Assembly: GCA_902491765.1 (NCBI GenBank) | Contig: CABUIY010000019.1 | Coordinates: 1-38,116 of the forward strand | Length of the DNA: 38,116 nucleotides | Reading direction: 5' to 3' | Source of the DNA: an uncultured Collinsella sp. | GTDB lineage: Bacteria; Actinomycetota; Coriobacteriia; Coriobacteriales; Coriobacteriaceae | Part shown: piece after piece, positions 1 through 7,959 of the stretch | How positions within the stretch are numbered: the stretch's first letter is position 1 | Layout of the letters: each line of letters opens with the position of its first letter | Translations under genes and position numbers: made by a program | Notes under the pieces: generated by a model | What the model was told of the DNA's origin: nothing | The model's database searches: none | What the model saw: only the letters and a program-made list of their open reading frames with translations

Positions 1-100
1 CGGTCTTTCATGCAGCAGGGGCTCTCAATGTTTTTATGTCCTGCTCATATCGTCTCTGCCGGCAGCTTGGAACAGTCCTTAAAGCCCGCATCAATCAACT

Positions 101-286
101 GCGGAAAGCGCATCCCAGAATGAGCGTCCAACATGGGACATGGTTTCCCTTGAGGGCCTCAACCGGAAAATGCATCCCGGAATGTTGCCGGAAAGTGGAA
201 CGTAGTTTCCCAAACAGGCCGTGCGCGGAAAGTGCATCTCGCTATCGAACTTCAAAGCGGGATGCATTTTCCGTGCCAGCAGTTCC
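101..286. repeat. Degenerate 62-bp tandem repeat, three units
   Basis: Three units begin at 101, 163 and 225, an exact 62-bp spacing. Each opens with a version of SCGGAAARYGCATCYC. Units 1 and 2 align without gaps at about 37 of 62 positions by hand count, including a shared GTTTCCC near unit position 43. The sequence CGGAAAATGCATCCCG (164-179) returns as its reverse complement at 258-273, so units 2 and 3 can also fold together. A 91-codon reading frame crosses the region but has no ribosome-binding site and no recognisable product. The rest of bases 1-300 shows nothing I can support. Confidence 0.6.
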
Positions 287-301
287 GGGCAGCCAGAGAC
301 C

Positions 302-328
302 ACTCATTTAAGTCTGTCCCCAATGACT
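302..328 (-). repeat. CTGTCCC-loop hairpin element, copy 1
   Basis: Arms ACTCATT and AATGACT pair with one mismatch around the loop TAAGTCTGTCCCC. The right arm overlaps the stop codon of the leftward peptidase gene (327-329). The loop matches the loops of the copies at 28545, 35892 and 38026 (TAAACCTGTCCCT), which is why I treat them as one dispersed family. It may also help end transcription. Confidence 0.55.
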
Positions 329-1328
329 AGTAGTAGGCCCACATGGCTTCGACTTCGTTGAGGACCTCTACGACGCCCCAGCGGCGGGCGCTGCGGCTGG
401 CCGAGTTGGGGTCGTAGACGCCAATCTGGTTGGCGTCGTCGATGCCGTAGAGCACGATGTAGTGGCCTACGTTGGTAAACGTACCGGGGCGCACTGCGGC
501 GATGACGGGCGCACCCGAGCGAAGTGCTTGGGTAATCGATTCGCGATCGTTATAGAGCTGTGTTCCGTTGAGCCCCAGCTGCCACGCACCGCCTGTCATA
601 AACGACCACTCGGTGGCACCAGTGGGGGCGTAGTTGCCGGCTTCGGCCAGTGCGCATATATCGACCGGCGTCTTATCGGCGTGGCCGGTCTTAAAGATAT
701 AGACCATGGTGAGGCAAGTGGGACCGCAAGCGTTTTCGCGAATAGTGCCACCGGCATAGGGCAGCTCCGACCATGCGGGGTCAATTTGGTAGATGTGGGG
801 CATGGTGCCGGCCTGCCATTGCGAGCGTGGGGTCGAGAACGCAAAGGAGTAACCGGGCGCGACGGGAGCTTTAAGCAGCCTGTCCTCGGCAGTGGGCTCA
901 AGACCGGCTGATCCGTGGGAGATACAGGATCCCAAAAACACAAAGACGAGGCAGGCGGCAATGGAGCAAAGCGCAAGGCGTAGGCGGCGGGCCGGAAGCG
1001 CATGGCTTGTGGTGCGCGACGCGGAGCGAGGGGCGGAATTGCCGCGATCGCGTTGAGGTCGCGAAAAGGAGCGTTTAACGTAGTAGTCGGTCTTACGGCA
1101 ATCGTAGCGGCGCGGCTGCGATGAGTCGGTCTGGCGTTGGCGCGTGCTCGTGCTCACGCGGTCTGACTGCTGCACGGTACGGCTTTGTTGCCGCGAAGAA
1201 GCCCCGGGCTGCTCTTGGGAGCGCTGCGGGTTGTCGTTGTCGGGGGTGCTTCTGGGCGTTGGCGTGGTGCGGCCGGCAAGGCGCACGCTTTGTGGCCGTT
1301 GGTCGCCGTCATTGTATCCGTATGCCAT
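327..1328 (-). CDS. Membrane-anchored C39-like (papain-fold) cysteine peptidase
   Basis: A 333-residue protein in three parts. Residues 1-110 are a polar, Gln/Arg/Ser/Thr/Pro-rich, probably disordered tail. One hydrophobic segment lies at about 115-135. The outer part ends in a peptidase C39_2-type domain (about 175-330). Visible catalytic candidates are Cys201 in ACGPTC, His289 in GHYIVLYG and Asp306/Asn308 in VYDPN. The tail should be cytoplasmic and the protease domain outside. ATG at 1328 is preferred because AAGGTG lies six bases upstream; a GTG at 1337 would overlap that site. The gene is divergent from the permease at 1684. The family cleaves peptides, but no substrate can be read from the sequence, and peptide-bond hydrolysis is inferred from the fold only. 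Confidence 0.75.
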   Translation of the reverse strand: MAYGYNDGDQRPQSVRLAGRTTPTPRSTPDNDNPQRSQEQPGASSRQQSRTVQQSDRVSTSTRQRQTDSSQPRRYDCRKTDYYVKRSFSRPQRDRGNSAPRSASRTTSHALPARRLRLALCSIAACLVFVFLGSCISHGSAGLEPTAEDRLLKAPVAPGYSFAFSTPRSQWQAGTMPHIYQIDPAWSELPYAGGTIRENACGPTCLTMVYIFKTGHADKTPVDICALAEAGNYAPTGATEWSFMTGGAWQLGLNGTQLYNDRESITQALRSGAPVIAAVRPGTFTNVGHYIVLYGIDDANQIGVYDPNSASRSARRWGVVEVLNEVEAMWAYY

Positions 1329-1683
1329 TTGAATCACCTTGCCTCATGTGTAACTTGTCTATCCTACATAAAAAGATGCACGACACATGGGTATGCGCAC
1401 CAAAAGCCTGACAAATGGTACGAACGTTGCCGCGCCGCGCGCCAAGCGTCACGGCAACGGGTCTTCAAAAGCAGACAAGATGAAAGCGTCCAAGACGAAT
1501 GGCGTCTTCCGCCGTTCGTCCCAAAAACGGCGCCGCTCGTTTTACAGTTCTGCCTTCGGTCGAGCCGCAAGCGGCGTTGCTGTGTCAAGGCCGTATCTTA
1601 AAGCCACGAAATTAAAGCGCGCGGCAAAACAGGCTGCGCAAGGGGTGACGCCAAGGGGCGTCAAAAAGGAAAGGAGGGGAACA
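1329..1683. other. Divergent intergenic region and permease leader
   Basis: These 355 bases separate two divergent genes and should hold both promoters, though I see no convincing -10/-35 pair. The permease frame stays open upstream for another 99 codons from 1387, giving a very basic stretch without a ribosome-binding site. A perfect 7-bp hairpin, TGACGCC-AAGG-GGCGTCA (1646-1663), lies just before the strong Shine-Dalgarno AAAGGAAAGGAGGGG and could influence access to it. Confidence 0.4.
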
Positions 1684-3135
1684 ATGGCGGACAAGAACGC
1701 AGAGGTTGCAGTCGAGGATAACGGCGGCATGAAGAAAACGCTTTCGCTCTGGAACTTCTTCACCATCGGCTTTGGTGCCATCATCGGTACCGGTTGGGTT
1801 CTGCAGGTCGGCGACTGGATGGTCGTGGGCGGCGGTCCCGTTCCCGCTATGATCGCATTCCTCTTGGGTGCAATCTTCCTCGTGCCCGTCGGAGCTGTTT
1901 TCGGTGAGCTCACGGCTGCCATCCCCATCTCGGGCGGCATCGTCGAGTATGTCGATCGTAGCTTTGGCCGTACGCTGAGCTACATCACCGGATGGCTCCT
2001 GGCCCTGGGCAACGGCATCCTGTGCCCGTGGGAGGCCATCGCCATCTCGACCCTCGTGTCCGAGATGTTCGGCAGCCTGCCCGGCCTTGAGTGGCTGCGC
2101 GCCGTCAAGCTCTACACCATCCTGGGGGCCGACGTTTACCTGTTCCCGACGCTGATCGCGCTCGGCTTTGCAGTCTACGTCATCTTCCTCAACTTCCGCG
2201 GTGCCAGCTCGGCCGCCAAGCTCCAGGCCTTCCTGACCAAGGCCCTGCTCTGCGGCATGCTGCTCGCCATGGGCGTCTCGCTGTTCACCGGCTCGCCGGA
2301 CAACGCCATGCCCGTGTTCTCCCAAGTCACCGGCGCTGGCGGCGGCAAGGCCGCTACCGAGAGCACCAGCCTGTTTGCCGGCATCGTGTCGGTCCTGGTT
2401 CTGACCCCGTTCTTCTACGCCGGCTTCGACACCATTCCTCAGCAGGCTGAGGAAGCAGCCGAGGGCCTCAACTGGAACAAGTTCGGCAAGATCATCTCCC
2501 TGGCCCTGCTGGCCGCCGGCGGCTTCTACATGGTCTGCATCTACTCGTTCGGCACCATCCTCGACTGGCATGAGTTCGTTAAGAGCCCGGTTCCCGCGCT
2601 TGCCTGCCTCAAGGGCATCAATATGCTCCTGTACCTGGCCATGCTCGTCATCGCCACGCTTGGACCCATGGGCCCGATGAACTCCTTCTACGGCGCCACG
2701 AGCCGCATCATGCTCGCCATGGGCCGCAAGGGCCAGCTGCCCGAGAAATTCGCCGAGGTCGACCCCAAGTCCGGCGCTCCCAAGCTCGCCTGCGTCGTTC
2801 TGGGCGTCATCACCGTCATCGGTCCGTTCCTTGGCAAGAACATGCTCATTCCTCTGACCAACGTGTCGGCTCTCGCCTTCATCTTCTCCTGCGGTATGGT
2901 CGCCCTCGCCTGCCTACGCATGCGCTTCACCGAGCCCGACCTGCCTCGTCCCTACGAGGTGCCCGGCGGCAAGTTTGGCATCGGCCTCGCTATCGCTGCC
3001 TGCGCCATCATCATCGGCCTGCTCGTGATTCCGTTCTCTCCCGCCTCCCTCAACATGGTGGAGTGGAGCATCGTGATCGGCTGGTTGGCTATTGGCCTGG
3101 CCCTCATGGCCTTTACCAATTCCCGCAAAAAGTAA
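1684..3135 (+). CDS. APC-superfamily amino acid permease
   Basis: A 483-residue polytopic membrane protein with about twelve hydrophobic segments. It opens with LWNFFTIGFGAIIGTGW, the glycine-rich first helix typical of the amino acid-polyamine-organocation family, which imports amino acids or related amines by proton symport or antiport. The substrate cannot be read from sequence. The start at 1684 follows a very strong ribosome-binding site; an in-frame upstream ATG at 1387 has none. The amidohydrolase follows 131 bases later in the same direction with no T-rich terminator between, so the two are probably cotranscribed. That suggests the imported compound, perhaps a dipeptide, acyl-amino acid or histidine-type intermediate, is the hydrolase substrate. 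Confidence 0.85.
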   Translation: MADKNAEVAVEDNGGMKKTLSLWNFFTIGFGAIIGTGWVLQVGDWMVVGGGPVPAMIAFLLGAIFLVPVGAVFGELTAAIPISGGIVEYVDRSFGRTLSYITGWLLALGNGILCPWEAIAISTLVSEMFGSLPGLEWLRAVKLYTILGADVYLFPTLIALGFAVYVIFLNFRGASSAAKLQAFLTKALLCGMLLAMGVSLFTGSPDNAMPVFSQVTGAGGGKAATESTSLFAGIVSVLVLTPFFYAGFDTIPQQAEEAAEGLNWNKFGKIISLALLAAGGFYMVCIYSFGTILDWHEFVKSPVPALACLKGINMLLYLAMLVIATLGPMGPMNSFYGATSRIMLAMGRKGQLPEKFAEVDPKSGAPKLACVVLGVITVIGPFLGKNMLIPLTNVSALAFIFSCGMVALACLRMRFTEPDLPRPYEVPGGKFGIGLAIAACAIIIGLLVIPFSPASLNMVEWSIVIGWLAIGLALMAFTNSRKK

Positions 3136-3141
3136 CGCCGA

Positions 3142-3193
3142 GCCGGGGCGGATCAGGTGCGCGGGACCCTCTCTTCCGCGCACCGAACCCGGC
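3142..3193 (+). other. Two-tier hairpin between permease and amidohydrolase
   Basis: GCCGGG (3142-3147) pairs with CCCGGC (3188-3193), and inside it GGTGCGCGG (3156-3164) pairs with CCGCGCACC (3176-3184). There is no T tract. It therefore looks more like an mRNA-stabilising or processing structure that could set different levels for the two genes than like a terminator. Confidence 0.45.
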
Positions 3194-3266
3194 ACCACTT
3201 GGGTAGCTTTGTGAGGCCTTAACCCAACACGGCCTCGCCCACTATATGGATCCATAAGGAGGAACC

Positions 3267-4544
3267 ATGTCCACTAAGTATGCAATCGTTGGCGGCAAGC
3301 TCATCGACGGTACCGGTGCCGAGCCGGTCGAGAACTCCCTCGTTCTCGTCGACGACAACGGCAAGATCGAGTACGCCGGTGCCATGCAGGACCTTCCCGA
3401 GGGCGTTGAGGTCATCGACGCCGCCGGCAAGACCGTCCTTCCCGGCCTGATCGACACCCACCTGCACTTCTCGGGCAACTTGACCGACGATGACACAGAC
3501 TGGGTCATGCAGCCGCTCCTCGAGAAGCAGGCCGTCGCCGTCAAGCAGGCCTACGACTGCCTCACCCACGGCCTCACCACCGTCTGCGAGATCGGCCGCT
3601 TTGGTATCCAGATCCGTGACTGCATCGACAAGGGCGTCTTCAAGGGCCCGCGCGTTCTGGCCACCGGCCTTGGCTTCTGCCGCGTTGCCGGCCACGGCGA
3701 CTCCCACCACTGCAGCCAGGAGCTCAACAAGGAATCGCACCCCTGGGGCGATCAGGTCGACGGTCCTTGGGATCTGCGCAAGGCCGTCCGTCGTCGCCTG
3801 CGCGAAAACCCCGATGCCATCAAGATCTGGGCTACCGGTGGCGGCATCTGGCGCTGGGACTCCGGCCGCGATCAGCATTACTGCTCCGAGGAGATCCAGG
3901 CTGTGGTCGAAGAGGCCAAGATGGTCGGAATCCCCGTGTGGAGCCACTGCTACAACAACCACGCCGCTGCCTACGATTCCGTTCGCTTTGGCTGCGAGCA
4001 GCTGATTCACGGCTTCGATATCGATGAGCGCACCATGGACCTCATGGCCGAGCAGGGCACCTTCTTCACCCCGACGATCGCCTTCCTGCCCACCTGGTAC
4101 GCCACCTATCCGCCCGTCTACGTCCCCGAGCTGCACGACAAGTACGAGGGCACCCTGGTCGAGAAGGAGCTGCAACGCAACTACGACTGCCTGCGCGAGG
4201 CCAAGAAGCGCGGCGTCGTCATGACGATCGGCTCCGACTCCTTCTCCTTCGTCACCCCGTACGGCACCTGCTCCATCGAGGAGATGTACGAGTTCGTCGA
4301 CAAGATCGGCTTCACCCCGGTTGAGACCATCACCTGTGCCACCCTCAACGGTGCCAAGATGTGCCACATCGAGGACGAGACCGGTTCCATCGAGGCCGGC
4401 AAGTGCGCCGACCTGCTGGTCGTCAACGGTGACGTCGCCGCCGACATCCACGTGCTCAACACCGACAACATGGACGTCATCATGAAGGACGGCTGGATTG
4501 TCGAGGCCGGCACCTTCGGCGAGGCAAACAAGTACAGCGCCTAA
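3267..4544 (+). CDS. Metal-dependent amidohydrolase (imidazolonepropionase/prolidase-like)
   Basis: A 425-residue cytoplasmic enzyme of the amidohydrolase superfamily. The metal-site residues are in order: His65 and His67 (DTHLHF), Lys186 in DAIKIWATGG (the lysine usually carboxylated to bridge two metals), His227, His248 and Asp324 in GSDSF. The C-terminus has the usual small beta-sandwich (ETGSIEAGKCADLLVV). This pattern fits the imidazolonepropionase-related group that includes Xaa-Pro and Xaa-Arg dipeptidases; the exact substrate is unknown. It starts at ATG after AAGGAGG and follows the permease, so it probably cleaves the compound the permease imports. A terminator follows at 4603. Confidence 0.85.
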   Translation: MSTKYAIVGGKLIDGTGAEPVENSLVLVDDNGKIEYAGAMQDLPEGVEVIDAAGKTVLPGLIDTHLHFSGNLTDDDTDWVMQPLLEKQAVAVKQAYDCLTHGLTTVCEIGRFGIQIRDCIDKGVFKGPRVLATGLGFCRVAGHGDSHHCSQELNKESHPWGDQVDGPWDLRKAVRRRLRENPDAIKIWATGGGIWRWDSGRDQHYCSEEIQAVVEEAKMVGIPVWSHCYNNHAAAYDSVRFGCEQLIHGFDIDERTMDLMAEQGTFFTPTIAFLPTWYATYPPVYVPELHDKYEGTLVEKELQRNYDCLREAKKRGVVMTIGSDSFSFVTPYGTCSIEEMYEFVDKIGFTPVETITCATLNGAKMCHIEDETGSIEAGKCADLLVVNGDVAADIHVLNTDNMDVIMKDGWIVEAGTFGEANKYSA

Positions 4545-4585
4545 GCTACCGTTCATCGATGGCTGGATGTAAAACACAGTATTTG

Positions 4586-4600
4586 ATTGCATAATGCAAT
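4586..4600. promoter_or_regulatory. Perfect 15-bp palindrome, possible operator and -10
   Basis: ATTGCAT-A-ATGCAAT is a perfect palindrome in front of the first LytS-type gene. It contains CATAAT (4590-4595), a plausible -10, so a dimeric regulator bound here could control the kinase operon. No good -35 is visible. Function is inferred. Confidence 0.35.
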
Positions 4601-4602
4601 GG

Positions 4603-4626
4603 AGAGGGTCGCTTGCGGCCCTCTTT
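4603..4626 (+). terminator. Intrinsic terminator or leader attenuator
   Basis: AGAGGGTCGC pairs with GCGGCCCTCT (one G-T pair) and is followed by TTTATT. It can end the permease-amidohydrolase transcript. It also lies only 36 bases before the GTG of the kinase, downstream of the possible -10 at 4590, so it could act as an attenuator for that operon. Confidence 0.6.
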
Positions 4627-4662
4627 ATTGCTATGGGGTGCGTCAGTAAGAAGGAGATGACG

Positions 4663-6048
4663 GTGGATCTCAATAGGCTGATTCTGGGCAAGAGCTACAA
4701 CTCTACCAAGGTCTTTCGTACCGCTCGGCATGTGGTTCAAGCCATCTTGCTCGGTATTGTCGTTCCGCTGCTTATCCTGCTGCTCATCTGGGATCTAACC
4801 GATAATCCCAATCCCGTTCCGGCCGTTGTCGTCATTGCCGGCTTGGTCATGCTGTGCTTCTTCTTCTCGTATGTCTTTGTCGTTCCCGACGACCTCACAT
4901 CGAGCGCAACCGACCGCACGCTCGCCATCGCTTCAAAAATATTCGCCTACACTTCGCGCGGCCTTACGCCCGAAGCTGCCCTGGGCGCCTCTAAGATCAT
5001 CCTGTCCGAAACTATCGCCTCTGCCATCTGCTTTACCGACGGCAAGCAGGTGTTGGCGAGCTGGGGCGAGGACTCGGCAAAATGCCCCGCGGGCACCCCG
5101 GTGGTACTGCGGACTACGCTCAACGTGATCAACAGCGGCGAGCAAAGCGTGTTCTCGCGCGATGCCTCGACCGAGACGGGTGGCTACTTTCCGCGCCTGC
5201 GCGCCGGTATTGTCGCACCGCTTACCGTGCGCGGGCATTGCGTGGGCACGCTCGAGCTGTATTATCCCCGTCTGAGCAGCATCGATATGCGCCAGACGGC
5301 GCTTGCCTCGGGCTTTGCCGACCTCATTTCCACGCAGCTTGCGAGCTTTGAGCTCGAGCGCCAGGACGAGCTCACGGCCCGCGTGGAGCTGCGCGCCTTG
5401 CAATCGCAGGTCGATCCTCATTTTCTGTTTAACACCATCAGCACCATCGTGTCGCTCGTACGTACCGAGCCGGACAAGGCCAGGTCGCTGCTGATCGACT
5501 TTTCCAACTACTACCGTCAGACGCTTTCTGATTCCGATACCCTCACAACGCTCGAGCACGAGGTGGAACAGGGCACTCGCTACATCAATCTTATGCAGGC
5601 TCGTTATGGCGACGGCCGTCTGCGCGTCTCGGTCGATATCGACTTTGAGGTGCGCGATTGCATGGTGCCGCCGTTTATCTTGCAGCCGTTGCTCGAAAAC
5701 TGCATCAAACACGCGCAGCGCGAGACCGAGCCGCTTTCTATTCATGTTAGGGCTTTCGAGACCGATGACGGTTTGGAGATCATCGTCGAGGACGATGGCA
5801 TCGGTATGAGCGAAGAGGTCTGCGCGCATCTGTTTGAGCAGCATCGCCGAGAGGAGCCCGAGAGCATTACCGCCGACGGCTCCGTCAAGCGAGGTTGCGG
5901 CCTGGCGCTCTTCAACGTGCTTCAGCGCATCCATTTCTTTTACGGAGAAGATTCCGGCATGCGCGTGAAGTCCCAGGAGGGCGTGGGAACGCAGGTCATC
6001 GTCGAGCTGAACGGCGAGCCGCATGAGCCGGCACCGTTGACGGCGTAG
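4663..6048 (+). CDS. LytS-like sensor histidine kinase (first pair)
   Basis: A 461-residue kinase. Two N-terminal membrane helices (about 23-43 and 53-74) are followed by a GAF-like sensor region (about 90-225). Next comes the His_kinase domain with phospho-acceptor His253 in LQSQVDPHFLFNT, and an HATPase domain with N box LLENCIKHA, DDGIGM and GCGLAL. It lacks the multi-helix 5TM-5TMR sensor of classic LytS, so the signal is probably read by the membrane hairpin or the GAF region. GTG at 4663 has AAGGAG six bases upstream. The earlier in-frame start at 4594 lies inside the terminator and is rejected. The LytTR regulator follows 38 bases downstream. The protein resembles the kinase at 10575 throughout. 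Confidence 0.85.
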   Translation: MDLNRLILGKSYNSTKVFRTARHVVQAILLGIVVPLLILLLIWDLTDNPNPVPAVVVIAGLVMLCFFFSYVFVVPDDLTSSATDRTLAIASKIFAYTSRGLTPEAALGASKIILSETIASAICFTDGKQVLASWGEDSAKCPAGTPVVLRTTLNVINSGEQSVFSRDASTETGGYFPRLRAGIVAPLTVRGHCVGTLELYYPRLSSIDMRQTALASGFADLISTQLASFELERQDELTARVELRALQSQVDPHFLFNTISTIVSLVRTEPDKARSLLIDFSNYYRQTLSDSDTLTTLEHEVEQGTRYINLMQARYGDGRLRVSVDIDFEVRDCMVPPFILQPLLENCIKHAQRETEPLSIHVRAFETDDGLEIIVEDDGIGMSEEVCAHLFEQHRREEPESITADGSVKRGCGLALFNVLQRIHFFYGEDSGMRVKSQEGVGTQVIVELNGEPHEPAPLTA

Positions 6049-6086
6049 CACGCGGTTGGATTGAGAGAAAAAGAGGGGAAGCACAT

Positions 6087-6821
6087 ATGTCCGAAGGCTG
6101 GAACATCTTGGTGGTTGATGACGAGCCTCCCATTAGGGCTGAGCTACGCTATCTGTTGGAAAAGGATACGCGTGTGGGTCAGATTGCCGAGGCGGGCAAT
6201 GTCACCGAAGCCGTGGAGTCGATTCTGTCGAACAAGCCCGACGTGTTGTTTTTAGACATTACCATGCCCGGCCGCTCGGGAATTGAGCTTGCCGAGACGC
6301 TGCAGAACCTAAAGACGCCGCCGGTGGTTGTGTTTGTGACGGCGTTTGCCGAGTTTGCCGCCGATGCGTATAACCTCGATGCGGTCGATTATGTCGTCAA
6401 GCCGGTCGAGGACGCACGCCTGTCAAAGGCACTCGACAAGATCGAGGCAGCCTTGGGTGCCCGTCGTGTTATCCACGCTCCGCGCCAGCCTTTGCGTCTG
6501 ACGGTGGACCGCGGGGGCAAAAAGGTGTTCATTCCCGCCGCAGACGTCTGCTACTTTGAGGCGCGCGCCGATTTTTGCAACGCCATCTGCGCCGAGGGAA
6601 CGTACCTGATCAATGAGTCGATCTCTTCGCTCGAACGTCGCTTGGGCTCCGAGGGCTTTATTCGCGTTCATCGCAGCTATCTGGTCAATTTGGAAGACGT
6701 GCACAATGTTGAGATTGGCTCCACGGGGTTGATGGAGCTCAGGCTCGACCGCGTGAACTCGACGGTACCGGTGTCCCGTCGTCGTGCCGCCGAGGTCAAG
6801 TCGCACCTGGGGCTTGCGTAA
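6087..6821 (+). CDS. LytTR-family response regulator (first pair)
   Basis: A 244-residue protein. The receiver domain (about 5-120) has acidic residues Asp11-Asp12 and phospho-acceptor Asp57 in VLFLDITMPG. The C-terminal LytTR DNA-binding domain (about 140-244) contains the typical FIRVHRSYLVN and ends in VPVSRRRAAEVK. LytTR regulators bind direct repeats upstream of their targets and often control cell-surface, autolysis or metabolite-response genes. It is cotranscribed with the kinase at 4663. Targets cannot be read here, although the phospholipase-like and MFS genes follow directly. Confidence 0.88.
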   Translation: MSEGWNILVVDDEPPIRAELRYLLEKDTRVGQIAEAGNVTEAVESILSNKPDVLFLDITMPGRSGIELAETLQNLKTPPVVVFVTAFAEFAADAYNLDAVDYVVKPVEDARLSKALDKIEAALGARRVIHAPRQPLRLTVDRGGKKVFIPAADVCYFEARADFCNAICAEGTYLINESISSLERRLGSEGFIRVHRSYLVNLEDVHNVEIGSTGLMELRLDRVNSTVPVSRRRAAEVKSHLGLA

Positions 6822-6876
6822 GAGGCTTGCGTGCCGTCGTTGACCATCGCAGGTTTGGCATGGGCGCGCGGTGGGC

Positions 6877-6882
6877 ATAATG
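6877..6882 (+). promoter_or_regulatory. Possible -10 of the phospholipase-like gene
   Basis: CATAAT preceded by GGTGGG lies 32 bases before the ATG at 6914. TTGGCA upstream is a possible -35, but the spacing of about 15 is short. The G-rich run followed by an A/T hexamer recurs before other genes in this window. Confidence 0.3.
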
Positions 6883-6913
6883 GGTGGCATCGAATGAAAT
6901 CGAAAGGATCATT

Positions 6914-7858
6914 ATGCCCGCGCTTATCACCCATCATCTGTTTGGCGAGGAAAGCATCGACCGTCTTCCGCAGGGCGTCATCACGTCCGATGAAGAGCGC
7001 ATTGCCTTTATCTTGGGCAACCAAGGCCCCGACCCGTTTTTCTTTCACATTCTGACACCGCGTGTTTCCGACTGCACGCTGCTGGCGCAGGTCATGCATC
7101 GGTCGCGCATGTCTCGCCAGTTCGCGTGCCTGCGCGACGGCGTGTCGCATCTGCTGCCGCGCGACGCCAGCTTGGGTCGTGCCTTTGCGCTGGGCCTGCT
7201 GTCTCATTACGTGCTCGACCGCAACGCCCATCCCTTTGTCTATGAGCAGCAGTTTGGCATCGTGGAGTCCGATTCAGAGCTTGAGAATTCGAGCAGTCAG
7301 GTCCATGCCGTGATCGAGAGCGACCTGGATGTGCTGATGCTGCAGCTTAAACGCGATGGCGCTACGGTTGACGATTACCCGCCGGCGGGCGAGATCGTCA
7401 CCACCGATCGCATCAATCGCGTGGCCGGCGTGCTGATGAGCTATGTTGCCGGACGCGTGTACGGCATTGACATTCCAGCGGGGGAGTACGGTGCTGCCGT
7501 TGCCAATATGCAGCGACTTTACCGTGCGATTGAGCCGGCCGGCTCCGCAAAGACGCGCGCGATCTCGCTGGTTGAGGGCTTGGTGCACGACTACTCGCTG
7601 CTCGACGGCCTTGCCCATCGCGTGACGACGGAGCTGCCCGAGCGCACCGGCAACCTGGGCCACCTGACATGGAAGAACCCCTTTACCGATGAGGTCTCGA
7701 CTGAGAGCTTCCCCGAGGTCTTTGAGCGCGCGCTGGTCGATTACGAGTGCACGGTCGCACGTTTTATCGAGACCGGTGACATGGATGCCGTGACCAGTCA
7801 CGTCAACTACAGCGGTCGCGTGCTCAATGCCGATGAGGAGTTCGACCGCGAGGAATAG
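6914..7858 (+). CDS. Zinc-dependent phospholipase C-like protein
   Basis: A 314-residue soluble protein with the histidine- and aspartate-rich pattern of the zinc-dependent phospholipase C fold: HHLFG at residues 7-11, GNQGPDPFFFH at 35-45 and LLSHYVLDRNAHPF at 95-108. These residues match the metal-binding helices of the family, but no signal peptide is visible. A secreted lipase is therefore unlikely, and an intracellular or unknown role is more probable. The start at 6914 follows GAAAGGAT; upstream in-frame codons lack a site. It lies between the first LytTR regulator and the MFS transporter, same strand. Catalysis on phospholipids is inferred from family only. Confidence 0.7.
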   Translation: MPALITHHLFGEESIDRLPQGVITSDEERIAFILGNQGPDPFFFHILTPRVSDCTLLAQVMHRSRMSRQFACLRDGVSHLLPRDASLGRAFALGLLSHYVLDRNAHPFVYEQQFGIVESDSELENSSSQVHAVIESDLDVLMLQLKRDGATVDDYPPAGEIVTTDRINRVAGVLMSYVAGRVYGIDIPAGEYGAAVANMQRLYRAIEPAGSAKTRAISLVEGLVHDYSLLDGLAHRVTTELPERTGNLGHLTWKNPFTDEVSTESFPEVFERALVDYECTVARFIETGDMDAVTSHVNYSGRVLNADEEFDREE

Positions 7859-7912
7859 GGCCCGTGCGTGTCCCTTTGCCGAATCCTTACCGGCGGTTCT
7901 GGACAATTGGGG

Positions 7913-7918
7913 TACGAT
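7913..7918 (+). promoter_or_regulatory. Possible -10 of the MFS gene
   Basis: TACGAT preceded by GGGG lies 42 bases before the ATG at 7960. No clear -35 is visible. It follows the same G-run plus TANNAT pattern seen at 9312, 16420 and 18040. Confidence 0.35.
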
Positions 7919-7959
7919 GAACTAACTGCATATCGGGCGAATACGAAGGGTCCCTGTCC

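Noticed and set aside
36..311. 91-codon open frame at the left edge
   Set aside because: It crosses the 62-bp tandem repeat, has no ribosome-binding site and shows no recognisable composition.
4594..4662. Longer N-terminus of the first LytS-like kinase
   Set aside because: The added codons lie in the terminator hairpin; AAGGAG at 4651 is correctly spaced only for GTG at 4663.
3219..4691. 490-codon open frame antisense to the amidohydrolase
   Set aside because: Val/Gly/Ala/Asp/Leu-rich shadow of a high-GC gene with no start context or motif; the amidohydrolase has all metal ligands.
6914..7858. Secreted virulence-type phospholipase C
   Set aside because: The zinc-binding pattern is present but there is no signal peptide, so a secreted toxin role is not supported.
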